NCBI RefSeq assembly: GCF_900112645.1
Contig: NZ_FOMO01000007.1
Coordinates: 1 to 64,000, forward strand
Source: Phytopseudomonas straminea
Lineage (GTDB): Bacteria; Pseudomonadota; Gammaproteobacteria; Pseudomonadales; Pseudomonadaceae
Direction: 5' to 3'
Length of the DNA stretch: 64,000 bases
This document shows, one piece after another, positions 43,252 through 52,534 of this stretch (position 1 is the stretch's first letter; each line of letters begins with the position of its first letter). Below the pieces are notes generated by a model, which was not told the origin of the DNA, did no database searches, and saw only the letters and a list, made by a program, of their open reading frames with translations. The translations under genes and the position numbers were made by a program.

Positions 43252-43410
43252 GCTGATATCCCAACTGGCGCCTGGCAGCACCGCGGTTTGGCGGCGCCGT
43301 GCGACGTCGTGTCGCGGGGCAGTAGGGATTGTTGAAGAGGGCGGTGTTACGGGCGAGTTGCGTAATGTTAATTAAGGTTAAGGGTCGGCTTAACCTTGGC
43401 CCGCAGGCAT

Positions 43411-44043
43411 TTAGTCCCAGTTATCGATGATCCCGCGCTGCAGGGCAATACTCACCGCGTGGGTGCGGTTACGGGCCTTGAGCTTGGTCATGATGCTGCG
43501 CATATGGCCTTTGACCGTATCCTCGGAGATTGCCAGCTGCGTGGCGATATCGCCGTTGCCCAGGCCCTGGGCGGTGCGCTGGAGCACTTCGGTTTCCCGC
43601 CGAGTGAGGCCATCCTCGGCGATGGTGGCGAGCAGCTCGCTGGCGATCGGCTCCGGGAAGTGGCGCTTGCCGGCGGCCAGGCAGTGAATGGCGCTGACCA
43701 GCTCCTTGCGCAGCATGCTCTTGAGCAGATAGCCACGGGCGCCGGCCTGCACTGCCTGCAAGGCGCGGGCGTCGCCGCTGTAGGTGGTGAGCACGGCGAT
43801 GCAGGCATCGGCGAACTGCGCGCGAATCGCGCGGATCGCTTCGGTGCCATTGAGGCCGGGCATCTGCAGGTCCATCAGCGTCACGTCCGGGCGCAGTTCG
43901 GCGAACAGCGCCACGGCCTGTTCGCCGTTATCGGCTTCACCGACCAGCTCGATTTCCGGGTGGGCTTCGAGCACCGCGGCGATGCCTTCGCGAAGCAGCG
44001 GATGGTCGTCGACCACCAGCAGGCGAATGGGCGTGTCACTCAT
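43411..44043 (-). CDS. NarL/LuxR-family response regulator
   Basis: 210 residues. The receiver domain has acidic pocket DD near 12, phosphoacceptor D58 (TLMDLQMPGLNG), and Lys in YLLKSM. A C-terminal LuxR helix-turn-helix follows (LTRRETEVLQRTAQGLGNGDIATQLAISEDTVKGHM). Its start overlaps the end of the sensor kinase gene by 8 nt, so it is the cognate partner of that kinase. Genes controlled are not evident. Confidence 0.93.
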   Translation of the reverse strand: MSDTPIRLLVVDDHPLLREGIAAVLEAHPEIELVGEADNGEQAVALFAELRPDVTLMDLQMPGLNGTEAIRAIRAQFADACIAVLTTYSGDARALQAVQAGARGYLLKSMLRKELVSAIHCLAAGKRHFPEPIASELLATIAEDGLTRRETEVLQRTAQGLGNGDIATQLAISEDTVKGHMRSIMTKLKARNRTHAVSIALQRGIIDNWD

Positions 44044-47000
44044 GGGGCGTTTCTCTCTGTGGTGGGCGGCCCTGGCGCGAGAACCAGCGGCGCCACGTTT
44101 GCCGGGTCTGGTCGGCATAGGACAGCGCCGCCTTGATCCGCAGTTCCACCCGGGTGCCGCCGCTGGCCAGCGCCTGCACGTCGAGCGTGCCACCGACCTG
44201 CGCCGCACGCTCATGCATGCCGCGCACGCCCCAGCGCTCAGGCCTGCCATTGGCTGTGGCGTAGTCGGCGGCGATGCCCTGGCCGTCGTCCTCAATGCGC
44301 AGACGCAAACCGCGCGCATCGTAATTCAGCATCACGGTGATCTGCCGCGCTTTGGCGTGGCGCATTGCGTTACTGATCGCTTCGACAGCGATGCGATAGG
44401 CGGCGTCCTGCACGGCGGCATGCAGCTGGCACTGGTCGCCGTTGACGTGCAGGGCGAGCTCGATGCCGGGTTCGTCCAGGCTCTGCACGAATCGGCTCAG
44501 CTCGGCCGCCAGCCCCAGACCGCCGGTGCCGGCTTGGCGCAGGTGCTGCACCCGCTCGCGGCCTTCCTGCATCACCTCGTCGGCGCGGTCCAGGGCACGC
44601 TCCAGCCGCGTGTGGGCCGTGTGATCGGTTGCCAGCGTATCGGCAGCTGCCTGGAAGCGCAGCATCAGACCCTGCACGCTTTGCAGCAGGGTATCGTGCA
44701 GTTCGCGGGCGATGCGTTCACGCTCACTCTGCTGGGCGTGCAGTTGCAGGCGCAGGCGCCGGCGCTCACGGCGCAGTGCACGGTGATGCAGCCACCAGAG
44801 CATCAGCAGCAGCGCCGCGCCCGTCGGCACATAGAACAGCGGGCGCAGGTAGAATGCCGGCGCCACGCTGAAGGTCAGCACGGTCGGGGCCGCCGGCTCG
44901 CCACCGCTCTGGTCGAACACCTGCACCTCAAAGCGGTAATCGCCCGCCGGCAGCCCGGTGTAGGTGGCGCGTCGCTGGCGCCCGGCCTCGATCCACTCGC
45001 TGTCAAAGCCCTGCAGCCGATAGCGGAAGGCCAGGCTTTGCGGGGCGCGCAGGTTCAGCGCTGCGTAGTCGATGACCAGGCGCTGGCTGCCCGCTGGCAG
45101 CTGCAGCGGGGCGGGCAGCGGCTGCGGAACGCCATCGACCTGCACGCTCTCGATCATCACTGGCGGCAGTGCAGCGACCGCCGGCTGGCGCGCCGGGTCG
45201 AGCAGGCTCACGCCAGCGCTGGTGGAGAACCACAGCCGGCCATCGGCGCCTACCACACCGGTAGGCAGCGGCAGTACGCGGTAGGGGTCGTTGGCCAGGC
45301 TGCCATCCAGGCTCACCGAGCGGTAGCGCAGGCGATAGCCCGGCTCGGCCAGAGCTCGTACTATCTCGGCCGCCGGCAACTGCAGGATGCCGCCCTTGCC
45401 ATGTACCCACAGGTCGCCGTCGCGGCCGGGCAGCAGCGCATAGATATTGTCGAACTGGCCGTTGGCCGGCAGTGGCAGCATCTGCAAGCGCTTACCGTCG
45501 AAGCGCGCCAGGCCGTGTTGGCCGCCAAACCAGGAAACCCCGTGATGGTGCAGCTGCGCGGTCACGTGGCCGATCCGCAGCCCATCCGCTTCGCCCCACT
45601 GGCGCAGCCCTTCGCCCTGGCGGCTGACCAGCAGGTTGTCGCGGTAGCCGAACCACAGTCGCCCCTGTTCGTCGCGCCCGGCGCTGACCGGCATCGTCTG
45701 GCTCTGCTGTTCGCTGACGCCAGCCACCGCCTGCCATTGCTCGCCGCGCAGCACGAACAGCCCAAGCCCGTTGATTGACACCCACAGACTGCCGTCGTCG
45801 GCCTGGACCATCGCTCTTACCGAGGCATCCTCCGGCGCTTGCTCGGGCAGCCGGGCCTGCAACTCGGCACCGGCTGATGTGGCGTGCCAGATGCCATGGG
45901 GCCCCCCGGCCCACACGTCGCTGTCGGTGCCGGTGAGCAGGGCGGTCACCGGCTCGGCGATGGGCCAGCGCTGCAGCTCCCCGTTGTGCAGGCGCAGCAA
46001 GCCGCGGTTGCCGCTGGCTGCCCACAGCGCGCCATCGCTGGCCACCGCCAGTGCCGCGTTCAGGGTGCCGGCCGGCAGCGGCGCGGGGCTCAGTTCGCGC
46101 AGCCGAAAACGGTCGAGCCCGGCATTGCTACCGGCCCATACCGTGCCGTCGCGATCCTCCAGCAGCGGCCAGAGGTAATCGGCGCTCAGGCCTTCGCGGC
46201 GGGTCACCCACTCGGCGTGGGCAATGTCCAGCGGCAACTGCGCCTTCTGGTAACGGCGCAACCCGTTGCCCGGCGTGCTGGTCCACAGCCCGCCGGCGTC
46301 ATCGAACAGCAGGCCATTGATTGGCGCATCCACCGGCTGGCTCTGCAGGTGCGACTGGTCGCCAGGCATCACGCGGTGCAGGCGGTTGAGGTAGCGTTCG
46401 GCGATCCAGATCGAGCCATCTGGCGCCTGGACGATCTGGCTGGGCCAGTCGAGGCCGCCGTCCACTTCGCTGAATTGCGAGGCGCCGGCAGGGCGCTGAT
46501 AGAGGTGATGGTTGCTGGCGGCCCACAGAGTGCCGTCGCGGTCGAGGAAGACTGCCCGCGCACTTCTGGCGTTGAAGCCCTGCTCAGCGCTGACGGTGGT
46601 CCAGCGTTCGCCGTCGAAGCGGGCCAGCCCTTCATGGGCCGCCGCCCAGATAGTGCCGTCGTGATCCCGCGCCAACCCATACAGCGCGCCACCCGGCATG
46701 CCCTGGCCAGGAGCGAAGCTGCGCGTGCTGCGCCCCTGAATCAGCCGGGCACCGCCGGCGCGCAGGCCAACCCACAGGCCATCGTCCACTGCCAGCAGGC
46801 TGGCGACCGTGCCCAGCGGCTGCCCGTCGCTGGGCTGGTAAGCCGTGAAGTCGAAACCATCGAAGCGCAGCAGGCCGCTGTCGGCGCCCAGCCACAGATA
46901 GCCGTCGCGGGTTTGCGCCAGAGCGCCGACCTGATTGGGGCCGTCATCGTCGGCCATGGTCCAGCGATGGTGTTCGCGCTGCGCCAGCGGTTCGGCTTGT

Positions 47001-47113
47001 ACCGGCATGCCTAGCACACCTGCCAGCAGCCAGGCGCAACAGCCTCTTACCCACAAGGGCTGGCGGCGAAGGTAAGGGGAGGCGAGGGCAGTCACGGCAG
47101 AAGTCGGGCGCAT
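44036..47113 (-). CDS. Two-component propeller-sensor histidine kinase
   Basis: 1,025 residues. An N-terminal signal or anchor (about 15-42) is followed by about 600 residues of repeated DGYLWLGADSGLLRFDG-like units (two-component regulator propellers), a Y_Y_Y domain (about 680-750), a membrane helix (757-777), HisKA_3 with the phosphoryl His in ERIARELHDTLLQ near 803, and HATPase_c with N-box EAISNAMRHAK near 914 and DDGQGI near 941. It is a membrane sensor with a large periplasmic ligand domain. ATG 47113 starts a normal signal peptide; the reading upstream is not protein-like. It is translated first, with the response regulator after it. Confidence 0.92.
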   Translation of the reverse strand: MRPTSAVTALASPYLRRQPLWVRGCCAWLLAGVLGMPVQAEPLAQREHHRWTMADDDGPNQVGALAQTRDGYLWLGADSGLLRFDGFDFTAYQPSDGQPLGTVASLLAVDDGLWVGLRAGGARLIQGRSTRSFAPGQGMPGGALYGLARDHDGTIWAAAHEGLARFDGERWTTVSAEQGFNARSARAVFLDRDGTLWAASNHHLYQRPAGASQFSEVDGGLDWPSQIVQAPDGSIWIAERYLNRLHRVMPGDQSHLQSQPVDAPINGLLFDDAGGLWTSTPGNGLRRYQKAQLPLDIAHAEWVTRREGLSADYLWPLLEDRDGTVWAGSNAGLDRFRLRELSPAPLPAGTLNAALAVASDGALWAASGNRGLLRLHNGELQRWPIAEPVTALLTGTDSDVWAGGPHGIWHATSAGAELQARLPEQAPEDASVRAMVQADDGSLWVSINGLGLFVLRGEQWQAVAGVSEQQSQTMPVSAGRDEQGRLWFGYRDNLLVSRQGEGLRQWGEADGLRIGHVTAQLHHHGVSWFGGQHGLARFDGKRLQMLPLPANGQFDNIYALLPGRDGDLWVHGKGGILQLPAAEIVRALAEPGYRLRYRSVSLDGSLANDPYRVLPLPTGVVGADGRLWFSTSAGVSLLDPARQPAVAALPPVMIESVQVDGVPQPLPAPLQLPAGSQRLVIDYAALNLRAPQSLAFRYRLQGFDSEWIEAGRQRRATYTGLPAGDYRFEVQVFDQSGGEPAAPTVLTFSVAPAFYLRPLFYVPTGAALLLMLWWLHHRALRRERRRLRLQLHAQQSERERIARELHDTLLQSVQGLMLRFQAAADTLATDHTAHTRLERALDRADEVMQEGRERVQHLRQAGTGGLGLAAELSRFVQSLDEPGIELALHVNGDQCQLHAAVQDAAYRIAVEAISNAMRHAKARQITVMLNYDARGLRLRIEDDGQGIAADYATANGRPERWGVRGMHERAAQVGGTLDVQALASGGTRVELRIKAALSYADQTRQTWRRWFSRQGRPPQRETPHE

Positions 47114-47288
47114 AGGGAAAAGCGGATTGTGCAACCGTGCCCGCGGGCGTGCCAGCGCCACCGCCGAATACCAACCGATTGACGGTGCCAATATCGCCCC
47201 ACGCGAAGCGGTTTACAGGCGTACACTGAACTTGCAGCTGCCGATGCAGCTCTGATGGATCAGATCACACCAGCCAGGAGGGCGCAGC

Positions 47289-47564
47289 ATGGGACCGGAA
47301 GACCGAGAGTGGTGGCGCGAAGGCCGCCGACAGCAGGGGCACAACGCCTCATGGGACAACTTCAGCGCCAAGCCCGATCCCAAGGGCAACAACGTCCTAC
47401 GCATCCAGCGTCCCCTCAAACTCAGCACCACACCGGCCTACCTGCCATTACCCAGCCAGCCGCTGCTCGATAGCCCTGAAAACTCAGGCGTCCGCCGGAT
47501 ACTGCTAATCCTCGGCGTGGTAACCTTGGCGGCGCTGATCGTGGCGGGGTTTCTGGTGGTTTAG
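47289..47564 (+). CDS. Small hypothetical protein with C-terminal membrane anchor
   Basis: 91 residues. Hydrophilic N-terminal half (DREWWREGRRQQGHNASWDNFSAKP), then a C-terminal hydrophobic helix (about 68-90) that would make it a tail-anchored inner-membrane protein. CAGGAGG about 9 nt upstream of the ATG and a strong terminator 20 nt after the stop support a real gene. No family recognised. Confidence 0.65.
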   Translation: MGPEDREWWREGRRQQGHNASWDNFSAKPDPKGNNVLRIQRPLKLSTTPAYLPLPSQPLLDSPENSGVRRILLILGVVTLAALIVAGFLVV

Positions 47565-47583
47565 CGGCAACGCATACACGACG

Positions 47584-47612
47584 AAAAGGCTTATCAGGTG
47601 ATAAGCCTTTTT
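47584..47612. terminator. Terminator after the small tail-anchored protein gene
   Basis: AAAAGGCTTATC (47584-47595), AGGT loop, GATAAGCCTTTTT (47600-47612). Confidence 0.93.
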
Positions 47613-47924
47613 GCGTTGTGGGCGCTGATAGCGCCCATCCAACCAGGTGGCTGCACGGTTTGCTACACGGCACATGCCGGCAATGGAATGTAGCGGTGAA
47701 AAACTGATCGTGATAGCGGAATCGGGCTTTGCCTTCTGGCACTTCTACCTAAAACCACCCACCACCCCGGTGATTACCAATATCGGCGCCGATGGCGCCG
47801 TACTCGGCAACCCTGTCATCGAAGTAGGGAACAATGTGATCGCTGCGTCGACTTAGGGGCTGCGAGTGGGGCGGGGTGGGGGGAGCACTTCTAGTCACTG
47901 CACATTTTTCGAGCGCAAACAAAA
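47613..47924. other. About 310 bp without a supported gene
   Basis: A 69-codon open frame from GTG 47647 to 47856 has no ribosome-binding site and no recognisable motif. It is left as non-coding unless conserved elsewhere. Nothing else is seen between the two flanking terminators. Confidence 0.5.
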
Positions 47925-47950
47925 AAGGGCTTACCTTTCGGTAAACCCTT
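47925..47950 (-). terminator. Terminator of the tRNA-Met transcript
   Basis: On the minus strand AAGGGTTTACC pairs with GGTAAGCCCTT around a 4-nt loop with one mismatch, followed by a T-run (A-run on + at 47921-47926). It begins 8 nt after the tRNA 3' end. Confidence 0.85.
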
Positions 47951-47958
47951 GTTTTTTT

Positions 47959-48035
47959 TGGTGGCTACGCAGGGACTTGAACCCCGGACCCCAGCATTAT
48001 GAATGCTATGCTCTAACCAGCTGAGCTACGTAGCC
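47959..48035 (-). tRNA. tRNA-Met (CAT)
   Basis: 77 nt including an encoded CCA. Acceptor GGCTACG pairs with CGTAGCC; the anticodon loop reads CTCATAA-like with CAT; the T arm is GGGGTTCAAGTCCC-like. There are no three consecutive G-C pairs in the anticodon stem of the initiator type, so this is the elongator tRNA-Met (or a CAU tRNA-Ile not excluded). Own terminator immediately downstream. Confidence 0.92.
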
Positions 48036-48151
48036 GAGTGGCGCGCATTTTCCTTATCTGTCGGGGGGGTGTCAAGCCCTGGTGTAGAATAAATTTACGA
48101 ACTTTCAACTGCTTAGGCGTCTGGCCTAGTTTTTCTCCTGCCGCGGCTCAC

Positions 48152-49864
48152 TCAATTGATCTCCACGCGATTGCGTCCGTTCTGCTTGGCGCGGTAGAGC
48201 GCCTTGTCGGCGCGGCCGAGGGCGTTATCCGGGGTAGCATCCTGAGTGCTCAGTTGGGTGAGGCCGATGCTGAGGGTCAGGTGAATTTCCTCACCGTCGA
48301 CGCGCAGCGGCTGGCAGGCCATGGCGTGTTGTACGCGACAGGCGAAGTCGCGTGCCGGAAAACTGTCGGCGCCGCTGAGCAGTACGGCGAACTCCTCACC
48401 GCCGATGCGCCCGGCGAGGTCACTGGTTCGTAGCTGCGCACGCAGGATGTCGCTGAAATGGCGCAGGGCGCGGTCGCCGATGCCGTGCCCCCAGCGGTCG
48501 TTGATCAGTTTGAAGTGGTCCAGGTCGCACATCAGCAGGCTCGAGGTGCTGATGTCGCGGCGTTGAATGCGTGCTTGTTCGGTTTCCAGATAGTTCATGA
48601 ACACGCGGCGGTTGGCGAGCTGGGTGAGGGCGTCCATGGAGGCGAACTCGTGCAGTTCGCGCTCGAAGCGTTTGCGCTCGGTGATGTCGGTGACCATGCC
48701 ATGCCAAACGACGCTGCCATCCGCTCTGCGCTGTGGTCGTGCTTCGCCCAGGTGCCAGCGCAGGCCTTGCATGGGTAGTTGCACGCGGTATTCGATGTGC
48801 CAGATGCAGACCTCGCGCAGGGCTTGTGCGCGAGATTGATTGAATATCTCCAGGTCGTCCGGGTGCAGGCAGCTATCGAGCAGTGTCGGGTTCTGCAGCA
48901 TCTGTTCCTGGGTCACTTCGAACAGGTCGCGAACGCCAGCGCTGAGGTAAGTGAAGTGGCCACTACCATCCACCTGGCTACAGAACTGAAAGACCACACC
49001 TGGCACTTGGTCGGTCAGTTGGGTGATCAGCTCGACGTTCTGTTGCAGACGCTCGGACAGTGAACGCAGTGTGCTGATATCGGTGGTGATACCAAGCATG
49101 CGCAGGGGGTTGCCGCTTGCGTCCCGGCTGACCACCTTGCCGCGGCTGCATACCCATTTGTAACTGCCATCTCGGCAGCGCAGGCGATGCTCAACCTGAT
49201 ATTGCTCGGTCTGGCCGCTGATGTGGGACTGTATCGTCTGCTTCACCTGTTCGAGTTCGTCGGGGTGAACGCGCGTGTAGGCATCCTCAATACGGTTGCT
49301 CACTTCACTGGCTGTATAGCCAAGCATGGATTTCCAGGCGGCAGAGTAGTGGATCCTGCCAGTGCTCAGGTCGCGATCCCATACCCCGGTGCCGCTGCCC
49401 TGGATGGCCAATGCCAGCAGCGTTTCCTCGGCCTTGGCATGAGCCAGGGTGAGTATCTGGGCGGCGCTGTCTGCGATGTCCTGCAGTGACAGGTGCAGGT
49501 CGGTATCAATGCTTCGTGGCGTTGTGTCAGCCGCGTAAAGCACGCCCAGGCACTCGCCCGTATTAGTGTGCAACGGATACCCAGCAAAGCAGCTCAGGGG
49601 CTCGGGGCAGACCGTCGTTTCCTGAATCAGCAGTGCGGACTGGCCAAGTCGAGTGCGTGCGATCAGCAGTAACAGGGCATCCTGAATACTGTCGGACTGC
49701 GGAGAGTCGAGCTTTATTGGCTCATTACCGCTGCCGATGGTAACAACGCCACAGAGACTAAAGCCGGAACAGCGCTTGGCAAGGCGCAGCAGCGCATCTA
49801 GGCGCGCTGACGCAGTGCTGGCGGGCGACAATCCAGGGGCAGAACACTCACGGTCGGGTTTCAC
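48152..49864 (-). CDS. Diguanylate cyclase with GAF-like and two PAS domains
   Basis: 570 residues. A GAF-like N-terminus (about 20-140) is followed by PAS/PAC 1 (about 145-270, with the PAC WHLGEARPQ/YKWVCSRG pattern), PAS/PAC 2 (about 285-400) and a GGDEF domain from about 405. The active site is GGEEF near 488, with an intact RxxD product-inhibition site (RTSD) exactly five residues before it. It makes c-di-GMP and is predicted to be cytosolic, with no membrane helix. No EAL domain. It is monocistronic between tRNA-Met and ychF. Confidence 0.93.
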   Translation of the reverse strand: MKPDRECSAPGLSPASTASARLDALLRLAKRCSGFSLCGVVTIGSGNEPIKLDSPQSDSIQDALLLLIARTRLGQSALLIQETTVCPEPLSCFAGYPLHTNTGECLGVLYAADTTPRSIDTDLHLSLQDIADSAAQILTLAHAKAEETLLALAIQGSGTGVWDRDLSTGRIHYSAAWKSMLGYTASEVSNRIEDAYTRVHPDELEQVKQTIQSHISGQTEQYQVEHRLRCRDGSYKWVCSRGKVVSRDASGNPLRMLGITTDISTLRSLSERLQQNVELITQLTDQVPGVVFQFCSQVDGSGHFTYLSAGVRDLFEVTQEQMLQNPTLLDSCLHPDDLEIFNQSRAQALREVCIWHIEYRVQLPMQGLRWHLGEARPQRRADGSVVWHGMVTDITERKRFERELHEFASMDALTQLANRRVFMNYLETEQARIQRRDISTSSLLMCDLDHFKLINDRWGHGIGDRALRHFSDILRAQLRTSDLAGRIGGEEFAVLLSGADSFPARDFACRVQHAMACQPLRVDGEEIHLTLSIGLTQLSTQDATPDNALGRADKALYRAKQNGRNRVEIN

Positions 49865-49985
49865 GGTTCAGCGCCTGCAGGGAAGGGCAGGGCCAGTATA
49901 CTGCTGCGCCGCACAAAGCATAGGCCAATACTGGCAAAAAGCCGTATCGCAGGTCGCCTTGTACAACTATCGAGCTGCAGAAACA

Positions 49986-50014
49986 ACAAAGCCGCGTCTT
50001 TCACGCGGCTTTGT
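49986..50014 (-). terminator. Terminator of the ychF operon
   Basis: ACAAAGCCGCGT (49986-49997) and ACGCGGCTTTGT (50003-50014) with a 5-nt loop, 17 nt downstream of the ychF stop. The T-rich flank on the minus strand is modest. Confidence 0.8.
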
Positions 50015-50030
50015 CGGTCACGGCGAGGGC

Positions 50031-51131
50031 TCAGACGTTGAAGCGGAAGTGCATCACGTCACCGTCCTTGACGATGTATTCCTTGCCTTCCAGGCGCCAT
50101 TTTCCCGCTTCCTTGGCACCGGCTTCGCCCTTGTACTGGATGAAGTCGTCGTAGGCGATGACTTCGGCGCGGATGAAGCCTTTCTCGAAGTCGGTGTGAA
50201 TGGCGGCAGCGGACTGCGGGGCGGTGGCGCCGACCTTGACGGTCCAGGCGCGCACTTCCTTCACGCCGGCGGTGAAGTAGGTCTGCAGGTTGAGCAGCGA
50301 GTAACCGGCGCGGATCACGCGGTTCAGGCCGGGCTCGGTCATGCCCATGGTTTCCAGGAACATCTGCATCTCTTCCAGATCGTCCAGTTCGGCGATCTCG
50401 GCTTCGATCTTGTTACACACCGGCACGACGATGGCGCCTTCTTCCTCGGCGATGGCTTTCACCACGTCCAGGTGCGGGTTGTTCTCGAAGCCGTCTTCGG
50501 CAACGTTGGCGATGTACATCACCGGCTTGGTGGTCAGCAGGTGGAAGGTCTTGGCCAGGCGCTTCTCGTCGTCACCCAGGTTCTTGAGCAGGCTGCGCGC
50601 CGGCTTGCCTTCGGTGAAGTGCGGGATGAGCTTTTCCAGCAGCGCCTTCTGCGCCACGGCTTCCTTGTCGCCGCCCTTGGCGGTACGGGCGACGCGTTGC
50701 AGCTGCTTCTCGCAGCTGTCGAGGTCGGCCATGATCAGCTCGAGGTCGATGATCTCGATGTCGCGCTTGGGGTCGACGCTGTTGGCGACGTGGATGACGT
50801 TCTCGTCTTCGAAGCAACGCACCACGTGGGCGATGGCGTCGGTCTCGCGGATGTTGGCGAGGAACTTGTTGCCCAGGCCTTCACCTTTCGAGGCGCCGGC
50901 GACCAGGCCCGCGATGTCGACGAACTCCATGGTGGTGGGGATCACGCGCTCGGGCTTGACGATCTCGGCCAGGGCATCGAGGCGCGGGTCGGGCATCGGC
51001 ACGATGCCGCTGTTCGGCTCGATGGTGCAGAACGGGAAGTTCTCAGCGGCGATGCCGGACTTGGTGAGGGCATTGAACAGGGTGGACTTGCCGACGTTGG
51101 GCAGGCCGACGATGCCGCAGTTGAATCCCAT
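50031..51131 (-). CDS. ychF: YchF, redox-regulated Obg-like ATPase
   Basis: 366 residues. G1 GLPNVGKSTLFNAL; the atypical G4 CNKIEAE (NKxE, not NKxD) explains the family's ATP preference. A coiled insertion and a C-terminal TGS domain (VRAWTVKVGATAPQSAAAIHTDFEKGFIRAEV) follow. It binds ribosomes and is linked to oxidative stress. Distal gene of the rplY-pth-ychF block, 34 nt after pth. Confidence 0.97.
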   Translation of the reverse strand: MGFNCGIVGLPNVGKSTLFNALTKSGIAAENFPFCTIEPNSGIVPMPDPRLDALAEIVKPERVIPTTMEFVDIAGLVAGASKGEGLGNKFLANIRETDAIAHVVRCFEDENVIHVANSVDPKRDIEIIDLELIMADLDSCEKQLQRVARTAKGGDKEAVAQKALLEKLIPHFTEGKPARSLLKNLGDDEKRLAKTFHLLTTKPVMYIANVAEDGFENNPHLDVVKAIAEEEGAIVVPVCNKIEAEIAELDDLEEMQMFLETMGMTEPGLNRVIRAGYSLLNLQTYFTAGVKEVRAWTVKVGATAPQSAAAIHTDFEKGFIRAEVIAYDDFIQYKGEAGAKEAGKWRLEGKEYIVKDGDVMHFRFNV

Positions 51132-51165
51132 GGTGTATCCCTCGCGCCAATGGCGGTAGATGAAA

Positions 51166-51756
51166 TTAGAGAGTGGCTTTCTGGCTGTGCAGCTTGCGCA
51201 TCGCTACTGTCCAGTCACCGGCGAGTATTTCCGGGAGGACGCCCAAGGCGAAGTCGATGCTGGTATCCAGCAGTTCCTGTTCGCCCCGCGGCGCGCGGCC
51301 GAGGACGAAGTTGGAGACCATGCTGGCGTGTCCGGGGTGGCCGATGCCAAGCCGCAGGCGGTGGAAATTGTTCTGGTTGCCGAGCTGGGCAATGATGTCG
51401 CGCAGCCCGTTATGCCCGCCGTGCCCGCCACCCTGTTTGAGTTTGGCGACGCCGGGAGGCATGTCGAGTTCGTCGTGGGCCACCAGGATTTCTTCGGGCT
51501 TGAGCTTGAAGAAATTCGCCAACGCCGCTACGGACTGGCCGCTGCGGTTCATGAAGGTGGTGGGGATGAGCAGACGAACTTCGCGGCCCTGGTGATTGAA
51601 CTTGCTCACCAGGCCAAAATACTTGCGATCAACGCTGAGATTGACGCGCTGGCTGTCCGCCAGGCGCTCAACGAAAAGGGCCCCTGCATTGTGCCGGGTC
51701 TGGTCGTATTCGGGCCCCGGGTTACCCAGGCCAACGATCAGTTGTACGGCAGTCAT
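51166..51756 (-). CDS. pth: Peptidyl-tRNA hydrolase
   Basis: 196 residues. GLGNPGPEYDQTRHNAG (with the catalytic His), FMNRSGQSV and HDELDMPPG are the family signatures. It recycles peptidyl-tRNA dropped by stalled ribosomes. It sits between rplY and ychF on the same strand with short gaps, an old translation-linked order. Confidence 0.97.
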   Translation of the reverse strand: MTAVQLIVGLGNPGPEYDQTRHNAGALFVERLADSQRVNLSVDRKYFGLVSKFNHQGREVRLLIPTTFMNRSGQSVAALANFFKLKPEEILVAHDELDMPPGVAKLKQGGGHGGHNGLRDIIAQLGNQNNFHRLRLGIGHPGHASMVSNFVLGRAPRGEQELLDTSIDFALGVLPEILAGDWTVAMRKLHSQKATL

Positions 51757-51795
51757 ACAGGAGCCCTTTCTTGAAGCAGGCGTAGCGAGCCGGAG

Positions 51796-52422
51796 TTACT
51801 CGGCGGTGCTTTCGCCTTCGCCTTCGGCTGCGTCTTCTGCACGAACGCGCGGCAGGTGAACGCTGGCAACCGGCAGATCGCTACCGTGGGCCAGAGCAAC
51901 CAGCTCAACGCCTTTCGGCAGTTTGATGTCGGACAGGTGAACGGTCTGGTCCAGATCAACGTTGGCGAAGTCGACTTCGATGAACTCCGGCAGGTCTTTC
52001 GGCAGGCAGGAGACTTCAACTTCGTTCAGCGAGTGCAGAACTTCACCGCCTTTCTGCTTAACGCCAACGGAGGTAGCTTCGTTGATGAAGTGCAGCGGAA
52101 CGTGTGCGGTCAGTTTCTGGCCGGCAACCACGCGGATGAAGTCAGCGTGCAGAACGAAGCCTTTGGCCGGGTGGCGCTGCAGGGCTTTGATCAGAACGTT
52201 TTCTTTCTTGCCGTCAACGGTCAGGTTCAGCACGTGGCTGAAAGCTGCTTCGTTTTCCAGCAGCTTGGCGAAATCCTTGGCAACCAGGCTGATGGAAAGG
52301 GGAGCCTTGTCGCCACCGTAGATCACGGCAGGAACCAGGCTGGCGTTACGACGCAGGCGGCGGCTCGCACCTTTCCCCAGGTCGGAACGCGCTTCGGCAT
52401 TCAGGGTAAATTCAGCAGTCAT
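51796..52422 (-). CDS. rplY: Ribosomal protein bL25 (long CTC form)
   Basis: 208 residues. N-terminal 5S-binding L25 domain (FTLNAEARSDLGKGASRRLRRNASLVPAVIYGG) plus a C-terminal CTC/TL5 beta domain and acidic tail (AEGEGESTAE). E. coli L25 has only the first domain (94 residues); pseudomonads have this longer form. Start ATG 52422 with GGAGAAG upstream. Confidence 0.97.
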   Translation of the reverse strand: MTAEFTLNAEARSDLGKGASRRLRRNASLVPAVIYGGDKAPLSISLVAKDFAKLLENEAAFSHVLNLTVDGKKENVLIKALQRHPAKGFVLHADFIRVVAGQKLTAHVPLHFINEATSVGVKQKGGEVLHSLNEVEVSCLPKDLPEFIEVDFANVDLDQTVHLSDIKLPKGVELVALAHGSDLPVASVHLPRVRAEDAAEGEGESTAE

Positions 52423-52534
52423 TTCACTTCTCCAGAATAACCAAACCGCCCGTTACGCTTGCGACCAGCGGCGGGGCGGTTCGGTGAAAGGCCTGGCCAG
52501 GTGGCCAGGCATGTTTCGTCAGGGGCGTTCCGGG

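Noticed and set aside
47647..47856. 69-codon open frame from a GTG
   Set aside because: No ribosome-binding site, no motif and no neighbour in the same direction. Would be reconsidered if conserved in relatives.
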